Shown here in pieces: positions 47,838-57,680 of a stretch of DNA of 64,000 nt. Numbering within the stretch: position 1 is the first letter of the stretch; every line of letters starts with the position of its first letter. The notes beneath the pieces are model-generated. The model saw only the letters and a program-made list of their open reading frames with translations, did not search any database and was not told where the DNA came from. The position numbers were made by a program, and so were the translations under genes. The DNA is from Polynucleobacter hirudinilacicola (GTDB lineage: Bacteria > Pseudomonadota > Gammaproteobacteria > Burkholderiales > Burkholderiaceae): the NCBI RefSeq assembly GCF_002192535.1, contig NZ_NAIA01000001.1:185333-249332 (forward strand). Direction: 5' to 3'.

Positions 47838-48692
47838 TTACATCCAATAAACGGCGATGTAAAGACCAAGCCAAACAACGTCAACGAAGTGCCAGTACCA
47901 AGCAGCGCCTTCGAATGCAAAGTGGTGCTTAGCAGTGAAATCGCCACGAATCATGCGGCGTAAAACAATTGCCAACATCGTGCCACCCAGGAATACGTGG
48001 AAGCCGTGGAAACCGGTCAACATAAAGAAGGTTGAACCGTAGATACCAGATGTCAATTTCAAATTGAGCTCATGGTAAGCATGGTAGTACTCATAAACCT
48101 GGAAGCCCAAGAAGATTACCCCCAAACCAACCGTAGCAGCCAAGCCAATAATGGCTTTCTTCATGTGGTTCTCAACCAATGCGTGGTGGGCGATAGTAAT
48201 AGTCACACCAGAGCTCAATAAGAGCAGGGTATTAATTGTAGGAATTGGCCATGGGCCCATGGTGGTAAATTTCTCAACCAAACCAGCAGGACCATCATTT
48301 GGCCAAACCGCTTGGAAGTTAGGCCAGAGCAGTTTGCTCTCTATATCACCCATCCAAGGCATCGCAATATTACGAGCATAGAAGAGTGCAGAAAAGAATG
48401 CCGCAAAGAACATAATCTCAGAGAAGATGAACCAAGCCATTGACCAACGATAAGAAATATCTACGTTGACACCATTCATGCCGGCATTTGACTCAGCAAT
48501 GGTATCGCCGAACCAGTTATAGAGAACATAGATAATCCATGCTACGCCTGCGAGAGTTAGCGGACCGCCCCAAGAAGCGTGATTGACCCAACCAGAAATA
48601 CCAAAACCAAAGGCGATCAAACCAAGAGCCGCCATGGCTGGGTGTCTAGATAGTCCAGGGACATAATAGTATGGGGTTGAATTGGATGACAT
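47838..48692 (-). CDS. ctaE: Cytochrome c oxidase subunit III
   Basis: The start is the ATG at 48692 (MSSNSTPYYYVPGL) with a GAGAG ribosome site upstream; a TTG six codons earlier is less likely. The 284-residue protein has seven helices. Typical blocks include SMAWFIFSEIMFFAAFFSAL, LLLLSSGVTITIAHHAL, FMLTGFHGFHVFLGGTML and FEGAAWYWHFVDVVWLGLY. Subunit III stabilises the proton-pumping oxidase. It follows DUF2970 with a 29-bp gap. Confidence 0.97.
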   Translation of the reverse strand: MSSNSTPYYYVPGLSRHPAMAALGLIAFGFGISGWVNHASWGGPLTLAGVAWIIYVLYNWFGDTIAESNAGMNGVNVDISYRWSMAWFIFSEIMFFAAFFSALFYARNIAMPWMGDIESKLLWPNFQAVWPNDGPAGLVEKFTTMGPWPIPTINTLLLLSSGVTITIAHHALVENHMKKAIIGLAATVGLGVIFLGFQVYEYYHAYHELNLKLTSGIYGSTFFMLTGFHGFHVFLGGTMLAIVLRRMIRGDFTAKHHFAFEGAAWYWHFVDVVWLGLYIAVYWM

Positions 48693-48721
48693 CTTATTCT
48701 CTCTATTCAATCAAAAAATAA

Positions 48722-48916
48722 TCAATTGGACACAACTGCCTTCACTATCAAGAGCAGCACACCCATAAAAATCAGGGCGCCAACAACACCTGCGATGATA
48801 ATGTGCACAAAACTTAGTGAAGCTACATCTTCCTGCAAACCTGATTTTTTACGCACCCCCAAGAAGCCCCACATCACGGCTTTCATAGACTGCATAAAAC
48901 TACTTTTCTTCTTCAT
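48722..48916 (-). CDS. DUF2970 small membrane protein
   Basis: The 64-residue protein has a basic N-terminus with SMKAVMWGFLGVRKKSG and one helix near the C-terminus (IIIAGVVGALIFMGVLLLIV), the DUF2970 pattern. It overlaps ctaG by four bases and precedes ctaE. The family is restricted mainly to proteobacteria and has no known function; position suggests oxidase assembly or stability. Confidence 0.88.
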   Translation of the reverse strand: MKKKSSFMQSMKAVMWGFLGVRKKSGLQEDVASLSFVHIIIAGVVGALIFMGVLLLIVKAVVSN

Positions 48917-49497
48917 GAAGATACTCTCGACTTAGGAGCGGGCGGAGTGCCGCCCAATCCCAACTCAAAGAAGGTATACGACAAGGTGATTGTTTTCACA
49001 TCATCAGGCAAGCCTGCATCAATCACAAATACCACCGGCATCTTCTTTGTTTCATTTGCTGCTAGTGTTTGTTCCTGAAAACAAAAGCACTCTAATTTAG
49101 TAAAAAACTCCGTTGCGCTTTTAGGCGCATAACTTGGTATTGCCTGCGCACGCACCGGACGACCCAAATTGTTTGTTACTTCATACACAATCTCAGTCAT
49201 CTCACCTGGATGAACTTCCAAGAAGTTCTTCACCGGCTTAAACGTAAATGGCCCACGACTATTGGAATCAAACTCGATCGTCACCGTACGAGAATAATTA
49301 ACCTGGGTGTTACCAACCCTGTTAGGGCTAAAGGCACGAACACCATAATCATTCTTACTAGTAACTACGTTAATTCCAGTGACCTCACATAAGGCCTTAT
49401 ACATCGGGACTAAAGCATAGCCAAAACCAAACATCATTACTGCTGCAACCAAGAGCTTTAACAAAATCTGACGATTAAGTGATTGAGTAGTAACCAT
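48913..49497 (-). CDS. ctaG: Cytochrome c oxidase assembly protein CtaG/Cox11
   Basis: The 194-residue protein has one N-terminal helix (LLKLLVAAVMMFGFGYALVP) and a periplasmic copper-binding domain with the CFCF motif (LECFCFQEQTLAANETKKMP). Cox11 delivers copper to the CuB centre of subunit I. It overlaps DUF2970 by four bases and lies downstream of ctaD and the 43-codon ORF. Confidence 0.97.
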   Translation of the reverse strand: MVTTQSLNRQILLKLLVAAVMMFGFGYALVPMYKALCEVTGINVVTSKNDYGVRAFSPNRVGNTQVNYSRTVTIEFDSNSRGPFTFKPVKNFLEVHPGEMTEIVYEVTNNLGRPVRAQAIPSYAPKSATEFFTKLECFCFQEQTLAANETKKMPVVFVIDAGLPDDVKTITLSYTFFELGLGGTPPAPKSRVSS

Positions 49498-49511
49498 CGC
49501 AATATGCGGGA

Positions 49512-49643
49512 TTAACCCAACAAGCTCCGTTTAATCAAAATACCAATAAAAAAAGTTAATACAACACTCAAAAGAACAAACCCTAATCTGCGATTATTGG
49601 CAGCTAAGGTTTGCTTTCTTGAAGAATTAAATTCCTGCTTCAC
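49512..49643 (-). CDS. 43-residue single-helix membrane protein overlapping the end of ctaD
   Basis: A GTG at 49643, inside the last codons of ctaD, opens a frame of 43 residues ending at 49512. It has a charged N-terminus ([20 protein letters not shown]) and one helix ([17 protein letters not shown]), then KRS. This matches in size and place the cytochrome oxidase small assembly proteins of Burkholderiales found between ctaD and ctaG. The overlap with ctaD is 17 bp. Evidence is the open frame, helix and position; the start codon could differ. Confidence 0.65.
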   Translation of the reverse strand: MKQEFNSSRKQTLAANNRRLGFVLLSVVLTFFIGILIKRSLLG

Positions 49644-51246
49644 GCAACTGCTCCGCATTAGGAGGAGTTTCAAATGTATGGTGTGGTGCTGGTGAAGGCA
49701 AAATCCACTCTAAACCTTTAGCGCCATCCCATGGCTTCATCGGAGCTTTTTCGCCTTGGCCACGATACGCAGGTAACACAACGAAGAGCAAGAAATAAAC
49801 CTGTGCCAAACCAAAACCCAAGGCTCCGATGGATGCAATCGAATTGAAGTCGGCGAACTGAGTTGGATAGTCAGCATAACGACGTGGCATACCAGCCAAG
49901 CCCAAGAAGTGCATTGGGAAGAAAGTTAAGTTAAAGAAAATCATGGAAGCCCAGAAGTGGATCTTGCCGCGTGTTTCATTAGCCATGTAACCAGTCCACT
50001 TTGGACACCAGTAGTAAAAACCGGCGAACATGGCAAACAAGGAGCCTGCTACCAATACATAGTGGAAGTGAGCAACTACATAGTAAGTATCTTGGAGACC
50101 AATATCAATTGGTGCCATTGCCAAGATCAAACCAGTAAAGCCACCCATCGTAAATACGAAAATAAAGCCGATAGCCCACAACATTGGAGTTTCAAAGGTC
50201 ATTGAACCTTGCCACATTGTTGCAACCCAGTTAAAAATCTTTACGCCCGTTGGAACAGCAATCAACATGGTTGCGTACATGAAGAACAATTGACCGGTAA
50301 CAGGCATACCAGTTGCAAACATGTGGTGAGCCCAAACGATGAATGACAAGATCGCGATGGACGATGTTGCATAAACCATGGAGCTATAACCGAACAATGT
50401 TTTTCTGGAGAATGCTGGAACGATTTCACTCACGATACCGAATGCAGGCAGAATCATGATGTAAACCTCTGGGTGACCGAAGAACCAGAAAATGTGCTGG
50501 AACATGACTGGGTCACCACCGCCAACAGCGGAGAAGAAGGAAGTACCAAAGTGACGGTCAGTTAACACCATGGTGATTGCGCCAGCCAACACAGGCATAA
50601 CAGCAATCAATAGGTAAGCAGTAATCAACCAAGTCCAGCAGAACATTGGCATCTTCATCAAGGTCATGCCAGGAGCGCGCATATTCAAAATGGTGACGAT
50701 GATGTTGATCGAACCCATAATGGATGAAGCGCCCAACAAGTGGAGGGCAAAAATCGCCATATCCATGCCAGGGCCCATTTGTGAAGTCAATGGAGCATAG
50801 ATTGTCCAGCCGCCTGATGGAGCGCCACCAGGAACCAAGAATGAGCTCAATAATAATGTTGCAGCAACCGGCAAAATCCAGAAGCTGAAGTTATTCATAC
50901 GAGCGAACGCCATATCAGATGCGCCGATTTGCAAAGGCACCATCCAGTTAGCGAAACCAACGAATGCCGGCATGATCGCACCGAACACCATCACCAAGCC
51001 GTGCATGGTAGTTAGTTGGTTAAAGAACTCAGGACGTAAAAATTGCAAACCAGGTTGGAACAATTCCAAACGAATTCCCAAAGCCATCACGCCGCCAGCT
51101 AACAAGCTGACAAACGAGAAAATCAAATACATCGTACCGATGTCTTTGTGATTGGTTGCAAACAACCAACGACGCCAACCATGTGGCGTGTGATCGTCGT
51201 GTGCATGGTCGTGTGCGTGATCGTGGGTAGTAGAGACTGTGCTCAT
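49627..51246 (-). CDS. ctaD: Cytochrome c oxidase subunit I
   Basis: The 539-residue protein has twelve helices and the heme-copper motifs: low-spin heme ligand region [19 protein letters not shown], CuB and Tyr region [20 protein letters not shown] pair VWAHHMF, and the later [13 protein letters not shown]. The N-terminus is His/Asp-rich ([15 protein letters not shown]). This is the aa3-type catalytic subunit that reduces oxygen and pumps protons. It follows ctaC with a 43-bp gap. Confidence 0.99.
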   Translation of the reverse strand: MSTVSTTHDHAHDHAHDDHTPHGWRRWLFATNHKDIGTMYLIFSFVSLLAGGVMALGIRLELFQPGLQFLRPEFFNQLTTMHGLVMVFGAIMPAFVGFANWMVPLQIGASDMAFARMNNFSFWILPVAATLLLSSFLVPGGAPSGGWTIYAPLTSQMGPGMDMAIFALHLLGASSIMGSINIIVTILNMRAPGMTLMKMPMFCWTWLITAYLLIAVMPVLAGAITMVLTDRHFGTSFFSAVGGGDPVMFQHIFWFFGHPEVYIMILPAFGIVSEIVPAFSRKTLFGYSSMVYATSSIAILSFIVWAHHMFATGMPVTGQLFFMYATMLIAVPTGVKIFNWVATMWQGSMTFETPMLWAIGFIFVFTMGGFTGLILAMAPIDIGLQDTYYVVAHFHYVLVAGSLFAMFAGFYYWCPKWTGYMANETRGKIHFWASMIFFNLTFFPMHFLGLAGMPRRYADYPTQFADFNSIASIGALGFGLAQVYFLLFVVLPAYRGQGEKAPMKPWDGAKGLEWILPSPAPHHTFETPPNAEQLREAGI

Positions 51247-51289
51247 GGATTACTCCGGTTTAGTTTTTATCTGTATTAGTTAATCTGAA

Positions 51290-52447
51290 TTACTTGCCGC
51301 CGCGCGCAGTCATAATGTCTTGGGTCTGAATCACTTCACCCGTCTTATTACCCCATGCGTTACGCGTATAAGTCATGACTGCAGCAATGTCGCCATCAGG
51401 AATCACACCAGCCCATTTCGGCATTGCACCTTTACCATTAATCAGGATGTTGTATTGGGCTGCTTTAGGTCCCAATACCATTTTGCTGCCATCCAAGGCT
51501 GGGAATGCACCAGCACCCTTACCATTAGCTTGGTGGCAAGCGGCGCAATTTGATGCATAAACTTTTGCACCACGCTCTTTTTGCTCATCCAGGGTGTAAA
51601 CCTTTGAAGGATCATCACCGCCTGCACCCATTTCTTTTTTCTTTTCAGCAACCCAAGCCGTGTAGTCCTCTTGTGAAACCACTCTCACAACGATAGGCAT
51701 AAAGGCATGCTCAGCACCGCACAACTCTGAGCACTGGCCGCGGAATGTGCCAATAGTTTCGGCTCTAAACCAGGTATCACGAACAAATCCAGGGATCGCA
51801 TCTTGCTTAACGCCGAATGCTGGAATAGTCCAAGCGTGAATAACGTCATTAGCAGTAGTAATCAAACGAATCTTCTTGCCAACAGGCACAACCATTTCGT
51901 TATCAACTTCCATCAAATAGGTATTTGATTTTGGTGCGAGGTTATTAATTGCTTCACGTGAAGTTGACAAGGTAGACAAGAAGCTAATGCCTTCGCCCTC
52001 ACCTTTGATGTAATCGTATCCCCACTTCCACTGATAACCTGTGGTCTTGATGGTGATATCTGAATTAGTAGTGTCTTTCATTGCGACAACTGTTTTAGTT
52101 GCAGGCAATGCCATACCGATCACGATCAACAGCGGAATAACTGTCCAAATAATTTCTACAGTTGTGCTCTCGTGGAAAGATGCTGATTTGTGACCTAATG
52201 ATTTGCGGTGTTTCAAGATGGAATAGAACATCACTCCAAACACGCCGATAAAGATCACTGCGCAAATCACTAACATCATCCAATGGAGCCAATGGATTTC
52301 TTGCATGATTTTGGTTGCAGGTGCAGCAAAATTCAGCTGATTAACAGCGGGGCCGCCCGGCATATTTTCTGATGCCTGCGCAAAAGCAGTGCCAAAGGCT
52401 GCTACTAAATAGACCGAAGCCCTAGTGACTTTTCCAAATAAATTCAT
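51290..52447 (-). CDS. ctaC: Cytochrome c oxidase subunit II with fused cytochrome c domain
   Basis: The 385-residue protein has a signal peptide (ending AQASE), two helices (about 53-75 and 97-117), and a CuA cupredoxin domain with CSELCGAEHAFMPIVV. A C-terminal c-type heme domain carries CAACH (NCAACHQANGKGAGAFPALD). Such caa3-like subunit II forms take electrons directly through the bound heme. It heads the oxidase operon; a candidate promoter is seen upstream. Confidence 0.98.
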   Translation of the reverse strand: MNLFGKVTRASVYLVAAFGTAFAQASENMPGGPAVNQLNFAAPATKIMQEIHWLHWMMLVICAVIFIGVFGVMFYSILKHRKSLGHKSASFHESTTVEIIWTVIPLLIVIGMALPATKTVVAMKDTTNSDITIKTTGYQWKWGYDYIKGEGEGISFLSTLSTSREAINNLAPKSNTYLMEVDNEMVVPVGKKIRLITTANDVIHAWTIPAFGVKQDAIPGFVRDTWFRAETIGTFRGQCSELCGAEHAFMPIVVRVVSQEDYTAWVAEKKKEMGAGGDDPSKVYTLDEQKERGAKVYASNCAACHQANGKGAGAFPALDGSKMVLGPKAAQYNILINGKGAMPKWAGVIPDGDIAAVMTYTRNAWGNKTGEVIQTQDIMTARGGK

Positions 52448-52535
52448 CTTATTCTCTGTTTATTGTCGTGAGCAAAGTGTCTAAAACGCCACTAAATGCC
52501 CAAAAAGCGGTATCAAGCCAATACATCCAGCCGTG

Positions 52536-52564
52536 ATTATAGGGTTAATTGGGCTCAACAACAA
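52536..52564 (-). promoter_or_regulatory. Candidate promoter of the oxidase operon
   Basis: On the minus strand, TTGTTG (complement of 52559-52564), a 17-base spacer, and a perfect TATAAT (complement of 52536-52541) precede ctaC by about 90 bp. No other gene start lies between. Confidence 0.5.
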
Positions 52565-52626
52565 ACAGGGATAACACGGCCTAATCCAATCTTGGCAAAG
52601 CTTAAAATGATAGTAATCACTTACAC

Positions 52627-53424
52627 TCAAGCAGAATCTGACCTAGTCTTGTGCCCAATTTGATTTACATCAATATAGGCAATATTGTCCCGCGCCTTCG
52701 CAAGGCCCTTTCCTAAAGCCCAGGCATGGCCATACACCAGCTCCAATGTCATTTTTTTGGGCAATAGACCTTGTTTAGATACTGCGCTAGTAGTTGTTTG
52801 AAGTAATTTCAGCGCCCCTGCATCAATAAGCAAAAGCGCATCCGATTGATAATCAAGATTGATAAATTCCATATCCATTACAGGATCAGAAAAACGCTCT
52901 CCCAGAAGAGCATCGCCCATATCGTGCATATCCCAAGGGCTCAATAAATTCTTTAATCTAAGCCCGCCAGAATCGACTGCGCGCAATTCTTTTCCAGTAT
53001 CGGGCCCTAAATAGCTAAAAGTGATCAAACCTCCCTCTCTCAAAACACGCCAACACTCCTGTAAAAAAAGTCTTGGATCGGGTAAGTCTTGTAATAAGAG
53101 ATCGCTAAATACCAAATCAACAGAATTGTCGGGAAGATTAAATTTACCCTTTGATAGGTAGTTAGCTATGGGCTCTGTATTGCTTCGAAACATGGAGCGC
53201 CAATGAGATGAGGCTTTTGAGCACCACATATCAAAACCAGAAATTCCATCCTCCGTAAGACTGTGAATCTTTGCATTCGGATAGCGCTTTGCAAATACTG
53301 CTAAATGCTTTCCAGGAAAATCTGGAACGATTAACGCATCTCTGACATCGAGTTTGACGATGTCGAGTTTTTGCAGCATACGGTCTGCAATTTCATCTTG
53401 TAACCATCTGATTGGGTGGGTCAT
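52627..53424 (-). CDS. BioC-like SAM-dependent methyltransferase
   Basis: The 265-residue protein resembles malonyl-ACP O-methyltransferase BioC and NDUFAF5-type methyltransferases. It has an N-terminal block (LQDEIADRMLQKLDIVKLDV), a middle block FNLPDNSVDLVFSDLLLQDL, and RVLREGGLITFSYLGPDTGK. The glycine-rich SAM motif expected near the N-terminus is weak, as it reads DALIVPDFPGKHLAVFAKRY. A role in biotin synthesis is possible, but no other bio gene is present. It is divergent from comF (23 bp between starts). Confidence 0.8.
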   Translation of the reverse strand: MTHPIRWLQDEIADRMLQKLDIVKLDVRDALIVPDFPGKHLAVFAKRYPNAKIHSLTEDGISGFDMWCSKASSHWRSMFRSNTEPIANYLSKGKFNLPDNSVDLVFSDLLLQDLPDPRLFLQECWRVLREGGLITFSYLGPDTGKELRAVDSGGLRLKNLLSPWDMHDMGDALLGERFSDPVMDMEFINLDYQSDALLLIDAGALKLLQTTTSAVSKQGLLPKKMTLELVYGHAWALGKGLAKARDNIAYIDVNQIGHKTRSDSA

Positions 53425-53447
53425 TCGCTCAGTATACTCAGCGCCCC

Positions 53448-54197
53448 ATGCGATTTCTAGAGAAGATTTTTCAATCTATCAGCCAACAACTTCTACCCAG
53501 CGCCTGCATCGTATGCGAACGCCACCAACAAAATAGTATTTGCGAACCGTGTTTGCAATCTCTAAAGGCAGATAGCTTATTCAACTACGAATGCTGCTAT
53601 CAATGTGGTATCAGCTTAGATAAATCAGAGCTAGCAGACCAATACTGCAAACAGTGCAAGATTGACCCTCCCCATTTTGATGAAACATACTGTCTAGATC
53701 GGTATGAGGGGAAGCTACAAAATGCGATTCATGAACTTAAATATCATCAGCGCCTAGCCTATGCGTACGGACTTGCCAATGTATGGAATGAAACTTTTTC
53801 GGAGCAGCTAAAAGCCATCCATGCAAACTATCTTCTACCTGTACCACTCAGTACACAAAAATTATCTGCACGCGGATTTAACCAAAGCTGGGAAATAGCT
53901 CGCAGGATTGATTGCCAATCCACCATTCAGAAATTACCGTATGCACTCAAACGTGAGCATAATGAGTATCAACAAGCAGGAGGCGGGCTTGATACAAGAC
54001 GGCTAGCCATTCAGGGTGTTTTTTATATTGAGGTTGGCTTCGCCGAAATTCTTCGAGGGCAAAGAGTGATCGTTTTTGATGATGTAATGACGAGCGGCGC
54101 TACTCTTAATGAAATTGCCCGCGTTCTGAAGGACAATGGCGTATCACACGTCATTAACTGGGTTGTACTCAGAACAGCTAAAGTACCGCATGTTTAA
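53448..54197 (+). CDS. comF: ComF family phosphoribosyltransferase-like protein
   Basis: The start at 53448 (MRFLEKIFQSISQQ) is preferred to an in-frame ATG 12 codons earlier that falls inside the divergent neighbour. The 249-residue protein has an N-terminal double zinc-finger region (CIVC, CEPC, CCYQC, CKQC) and a PRTase domain (LLPVPLSTQKLSARGFNQSW, VIVFDDVMTSGATLNEIAR). ComF/GntX proteins are linked to DNA uptake. It overlaps trmL by 8 bp (ATGTTTAA). Confidence 0.92.
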   Translation: MRFLEKIFQSISQQLLPSACIVCERHQQNSICEPCLQSLKADSLFNYECCYQCGISLDKSELADQYCKQCKIDPPHFDETYCLDRYEGKLQNAIHELKYHQRLAYAYGLANVWNETFSEQLKAIHANYLLPVPLSTQKLSARGFNQSWEIARRIDCQSTIQKLPYALKREHNEYQQAGGGLDTRRLAIQGVFYIEVGFAEILRGQRVIVFDDVMTSGATLNEIARVLKDNGVSHVINWVVLRTAKVPHV

Positions 54198-54660
54198 TAT
54201 TGTTTTATTCGAACCGGAAATCCCGCCAAATACAGGCAATATCATTCGGCTTTGCGCCAATACTGGAGCAAATCTGCATTTGATTGAGCCCCTAGGCTTT
54301 CCAATGGAAGATGCCAGGCTGCGCAGGGCAGGACTTGACTATCACGAGTTTGCCAAAGTCAAAGTTCATACCAATTGGGCGCAATTTTTAAATAATGAAC
54401 AGCCAGATCCTCAACATCTTTTTGCCTTAACAACAAAAGGAAGCGGCAAATTTCATGAGGGCAAATATGCTCCCAATGATTACTTTGTTTTTGGCTCTGA
54501 AACCAAAGGGATTACTGATGAAGTGCGCAACTCTATTCCAGAAAATAATCGCATGCGCCTTGCAATGCAGGATAGTAGCCGTAGTTTGAACTTATCGAAT
54601 ACAGTAGCAATTGTGGTCTATGAAGCCTGGCGTCAGAATGGTCTTTCAGGCGGCAAGTAA
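54190..54660 (+). CDS. trmL: tRNA (cytidine/uridine-34-2'-O)-methyltransferase TrmL
   Basis: The start is the ATG at 54190 (MFNIVLFEPEIPPNTGN), giving 156 residues, the standard TrmL length; it overlaps the comF stop. The SPOUT knot motifs are visible: PEIPPNTGNIIRLCANTGA, YFVFGSETKGI and SRSLNLSNTVAIVVYEAWRQ. It methylates the wobble ribose of tRNA-Leu isoacceptors. It converges on gpsA. Confidence 0.97.
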   Translation: MFNIVLFEPEIPPNTGNIIRLCANTGANLHLIEPLGFPMEDARLRRAGLDYHEFAKVKVHTNWAQFLNNEQPDPQHLFALTTKGSGKFHEGKYAPNDYFVFGSETKGITDEVRNSIPENNRMRLAMQDSSRSLNLSNTVAIVVYEAWRQNGLSGGK

Positions 54661-54682
54661 AAGCTGAAATAAAGCGGGGTGA

Positions 54683-55705
54683 CTAAGCTTCAATTTTTGG
54701 GTCTCGACCCATCAATTTCTTTACCGCTTCTTGTGGTGACATTCTGCCAGCCAATACTTCGCCCATCATTGCAGTAATTGGCATCTCTACACCCAAGCGA
54801 TTTGCTAAATCTCCAACGGCAGCAGCACACAACACACCTTCTGCAACGTGGCCCAAGCCAGACAATATCTCAGGCAGTGTTTTACCAGCAGCAAGCTCAA
54901 GACCAACGCGTCGGTTACGAGAGAGATCTCCTGTAGCTGTCAATATCAAATCACCAACGCCAGTCAGACCCATACAGGTTTCTGATCTTCCGCCGGCAGC
55001 TTTCACCAGTCGCATCATCTCGGCCAAGCCACGCGTCAGTACGGCAGCTCGAGCATTTAAACCCAAATTCAAGCCATCCCCAATGCCAGCAGCAATAGCT
55101 AAAACATTTTTAACGGCGCCGCCTAATTCCACGCCCACCAAATCATCACTTGAGTAAACGCGCATGTTGCCATGATGAAACGCAGCTTGGGCTACCGCAC
55201 ACAAATCACCAGAAGTACTCGCAACTGTTAATGCGCATGGCATTCCAGCGCCTACCTCAGAGGCAAAGCTAGGGCCAGATAGTGCGCCATAAGAATGTTG
55301 AATACCATGACTATGTAATTTATCTTCACGCTCAACCACTTGATGTGGTAACAGTGCTGTAGTGGGCTCTAAGCCTTTACAAAGCCAAATAATATTTAAA
55401 GGGTGCTCTGCAATTTTCAATACTTGAGAAATTGTTTCAGAGAGTCCCGCCATTGGCGTTGCAATTACCAATAGATCTTTTGTAGAGAGTCTCTTGATGG
55501 CAGCCGAGAAGTTGCCTTCAAAGACAATATTTTTGGGCAGCTGAATGCCAGGTAGGTAGAAACAGTTTTCACCGCTCCGCTCGATTTCAGCTAATTGATC
55601 TTTACTACGAGACCACAAGGAAACATCGCCATCCTTGAGGTGGCGAGCCGCTTGTGCAGCCATCGCTGTTCCCCAAGCTCCAGCACCAATCAGGGTCACT
55701 TTCAT
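54683..55705 (-). CDS. gpsA: Glycerol-3-phosphate dehydrogenase [NAD(P)+]
   Basis: The 340-residue enzyme makes sn-glycerol-3-phosphate for phospholipids. The dinucleotide motif is TLIGAGAWGTAMAAQAARHL, followed by GPSFASEVGAGMPCAL, the catalytic lysine region GAVKNVLAIAAGIGDGLNLG, and MGLTGVGDLILTATGDLSRN. It follows secB by 24 bp; secB-gpsA is a conserved pair in proteobacteria. Confidence 0.98.
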   Translation of the reverse strand: MKVTLIGAGAWGTAMAAQAARHLKDGDVSLWSRSKDQLAEIERSGENCFYLPGIQLPKNIVFEGNFSAAIKRLSTKDLLVIATPMAGLSETISQVLKIAEHPLNIIWLCKGLEPTTALLPHQVVEREDKLHSHGIQHSYGALSGPSFASEVGAGMPCALTVASTSGDLCAVAQAAFHHGNMRVYSSDDLVGVELGGAVKNVLAIAAGIGDGLNLGLNARAAVLTRGLAEMMRLVKAAGGRSETCMGLTGVGDLILTATGDLSRNRRVGLELAAGKTLPEILSGLGHVAEGVLCAAAVGDLANRLGVEMPITAMMGEVLAGRMSPQEAVKKLMGRDPKIEA

Positions 55706-55729
55706 GATCTGTGGGCTCGCTGTTTTGGC

Positions 55730-56251
55730 CTAATGGGGAAGAATTATTTTGCTCTCATCAGTGGCGCCACTCTCTTTGCCAGCTGCCTCTTGAGCCTGCA
55801 TGAGACGATGCTCATACATGCCATGGAAATTGATCTCATTCAAATGAATCGGCTGGAAGCCTGCGCGGCTAATGATGTCAGCAATATTTGAACGAAGATA
55901 TGGATACAAAATAGTTGGGCAAGCAATACCTAGCATTGGATCAACTTGCTCGGCTGGAATATTGCTAAATTCAAAAATGCCGGCTTGCTTAGCCTCAACC
56001 AAGAACAATACTTTTGAATCTACTTTTGCAGTGACAGTTGCGCTCAAAGCCACTTCAAAAATTTCACTACTCAACGGTGATACAGAAATATCAATTTCTA
56101 CTTCTACTTGAGGTTCGGCTGCAACTAACAAAATTTGTGGCGCATTAGGCTGCTCTAAGGAGAGGTCCTTGAGATAAATTCGCTGAATCCGAAATCCAGG
56201 CTCTTTTGATTTATCAGCCTCTGCTTGAGGTGCGGAAGATTGTTCAGTCAT
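55730..56251 (-). CDS. secB: Protein-export chaperone SecB
   Basis: The 173-residue protein binds unfolded preproteins and hands them to SecA. Family blocks are [38 protein letters not shown] and [20 protein letters not shown]. The N-terminal 18 residues and the acidic C-terminus vary. It is part of a rhodanese-grxC-secB-gpsA run on the minus strand. Confidence 0.98.
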   Translation of the reverse strand: MTEQSSAPQAEADKSKEPGFRIQRIYLKDLSLEQPNAPQILLVAAEPQVEVEIDISVSPLSSEIFEVALSATVTAKVDSKVLFLVEAKQAGIFEFSNIPAEQVDPMLGIACPTILYPYLRSNIADIISRAGFQPIHLNEINFHGMYEHRLMQAQEAAGKESGATDESKIILPH

Positions 56252-56278
56252 TGCTATCTTTCTTGACGAATTAATACA

Positions 56279-56533
56279 TTAAACCAATAGAGGATCGAGT
56301 TTGCCTGCACGATCTAAAGCCACCAAATCATCGTAACCACCAACGTGAGTCTCGCCAATATAAATTTGCGGAACAGTCCGACGACCAGTCCGAGTCATCA
56401 TGACCTCACGCTGAGCAGGATCACGATCAATCAAAATCTTTTCTAAGTTACTCACGCCTTTTTTGTGCAGGAGCTTTTCAGCCATTACACAATATGGACA
56501 AACTTGGGTGCTATACATTGTTACGGATGGCAT
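56279..56533 (-). CDS. grxC: Glutaredoxin 3
   Basis: The 84-residue glutaredoxin has the redox centre CPYC (VTMYSTQVCPYCVMAEKLL), the cis-proline block RTVPQIYIGETHVGG and the C-terminal YDDLVALDRAGKLDPLL. It uses glutathione, whose synthesis genes lie at the end of this window. It lies between the rhodanese gene and secB with 7- and 27-bp gaps. Confidence 0.97.
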   Translation of the reverse strand: MPSVTMYSTQVCPYCVMAEKLLHKKGVSNLEKILIDRDPAQREVMMTRTGRRTVPQIYIGETHVGGYDDLVALDRAGKLDPLLV

Positions 56534-56540
56534 AAGTCTC

Positions 56541-56957
56541 TTACTTTACCAATGGGAGGGCGGCTTCTTTCCAAGCCTGTACGCCACCATCTAGAGTTGC
56601 AACTTCAGCAAAACCCAGACTTTTAACCTCAGCTATTGCCTTACGGGAATGCGCGCCGGTTTCACATACCAGCACTACTGGATTGTTGCGATCCAACTTG
56701 AGCTTCTCAATTGCAGTAGTAATCTCAGATGGTTTAATGAATTTAGCCCCTGGGAGTCTCCCTGCTTTATATGCTTCTTCAGGGCGTAAATCGAAAACAT
56801 AGGCCTTGCGCCGATTAATCCAAATAGTGGCTTCGGTGGGCGACAAGCCTTTTCCACCAATAAGCGTAGATAATGTGGGAAGGAAAAGCGCTGAGCCCGA
56901 AACCAAAAGGAGGGCAATAAGCGCTAAATTATCAATTTGAGTGAGAAAGTTCATCAC
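56541..56957 (-). CDS. Membrane-anchored rhodanese-like protein
   Basis: The 138-residue protein has an N-terminal helix (LALIALLLVSGSALFLPTL) and a rhodanese domain whose active-site cysteine is in VVLVCETGAHSRKAIAEV. The family is often encoded before grxC and secB, as here (YibN-like). It may act in sulfur or redox metabolism; the substrate is unknown. It is divergent from gpmA with 19 bp between starts. Confidence 0.92.
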   Translation of the reverse strand: MMNFLTQIDNLALIALLLVSGSALFLPTLSTLIGGKGLSPTEATIWINRRKAYVFDLRPEEAYKAGRLPGAKFIKPSEITTAIEKLKLDRNNPVVLVCETGAHSRKAIAEVKSLGFAEVATLDGGVQAWKEAALPLVK

Positions 56958-56976
56958 CAGATTATAGAATGGCTCT

Positions 56977-57666
56977 ATGAAACAACTTGTCCTTATTCGT
57001 CATGGCGAGTCCGCCTGGAACCTCGAAAACCGCTTCACAGGCTGGGCGGACGTTGACCTAACCCCAAAAGGGGTAGAACAAGCCTTGGCTGCGGGTGAAA
57101 ACCTCAAAAAAGCAGGCTATGAATTTGATGTAGCCTACACCTCGGTTTTAAAGCGCGCTATCAGAACACTTTGGCATGTTCAAGATGCCATGGATTTAAT
57201 GTGGCTTCCAGTAGTTCATAGCTGGAGATTGAATGAACGCCATTATGGTGCCCTCACCGGTTTGAATAAAGCTGAAACCGCATCCAAATATGGCGATGAA
57301 CAAGTTCATATTTGGCGTCGTTCTTATGATGTTCGCCCTCCACTGCTAGAGCATGATGATGAGCGCAATCCTAAAAATGACCAACGCTATTCCAAATTAA
57401 CTACTTCTGATATTCCTTTAGGTGAGTGCCTCAAGGACAATGTCGATCGAGTGCTTCCCTTGTGGAATGAATCCATTGCGCCCGCACTAAAGGCTGGTAA
57501 ACGCGTACTATTAGTGGCACATGGCAATAGCATCCGTTCTTTAATTAAATACTTGGACCAAATGTCTAACGAAGCCATTATGGAAGTGAATATCCCTAAT
57601 GGCGTACCACTTGTCTATGAGCTTGACGACAATCTCAAGCCCATTCAACACTTTTATCTAGACTAA
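56977..57666 (+). CDS. gpmA: 2,3-bisphosphoglycerate-dependent phosphoglycerate mutase
   Basis: The 229-residue glycolytic enzyme has the phosphohistidine motif [38 protein letters not shown], and the second histidine in [17 protein letters not shown]. It interconverts 3- and 2-phosphoglycerate. The S41 peptidase gene follows by 14 bp, an order shared with other betaproteobacteria. Confidence 0.99.
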   Translation: MKQLVLIRHGESAWNLENRFTGWADVDLTPKGVEQALAAGENLKKAGYEFDVAYTSVLKRAIRTLWHVQDAMDLMWLPVVHSWRLNERHYGALTGLNKAETASKYGDEQVHIWRRSYDVRPPLLEHDDERNPKNDQRYSKLTTSDIPLGECLKDNVDRVLPLWNESIAPALKAGKRVLLVAHGNSIRSLIKYLDQMSNEAIMEVNIPNGVPLVYELDDNLKPIQHFYLD

Positions 57667-57680
57667 GGTCAAAAAGAAAT

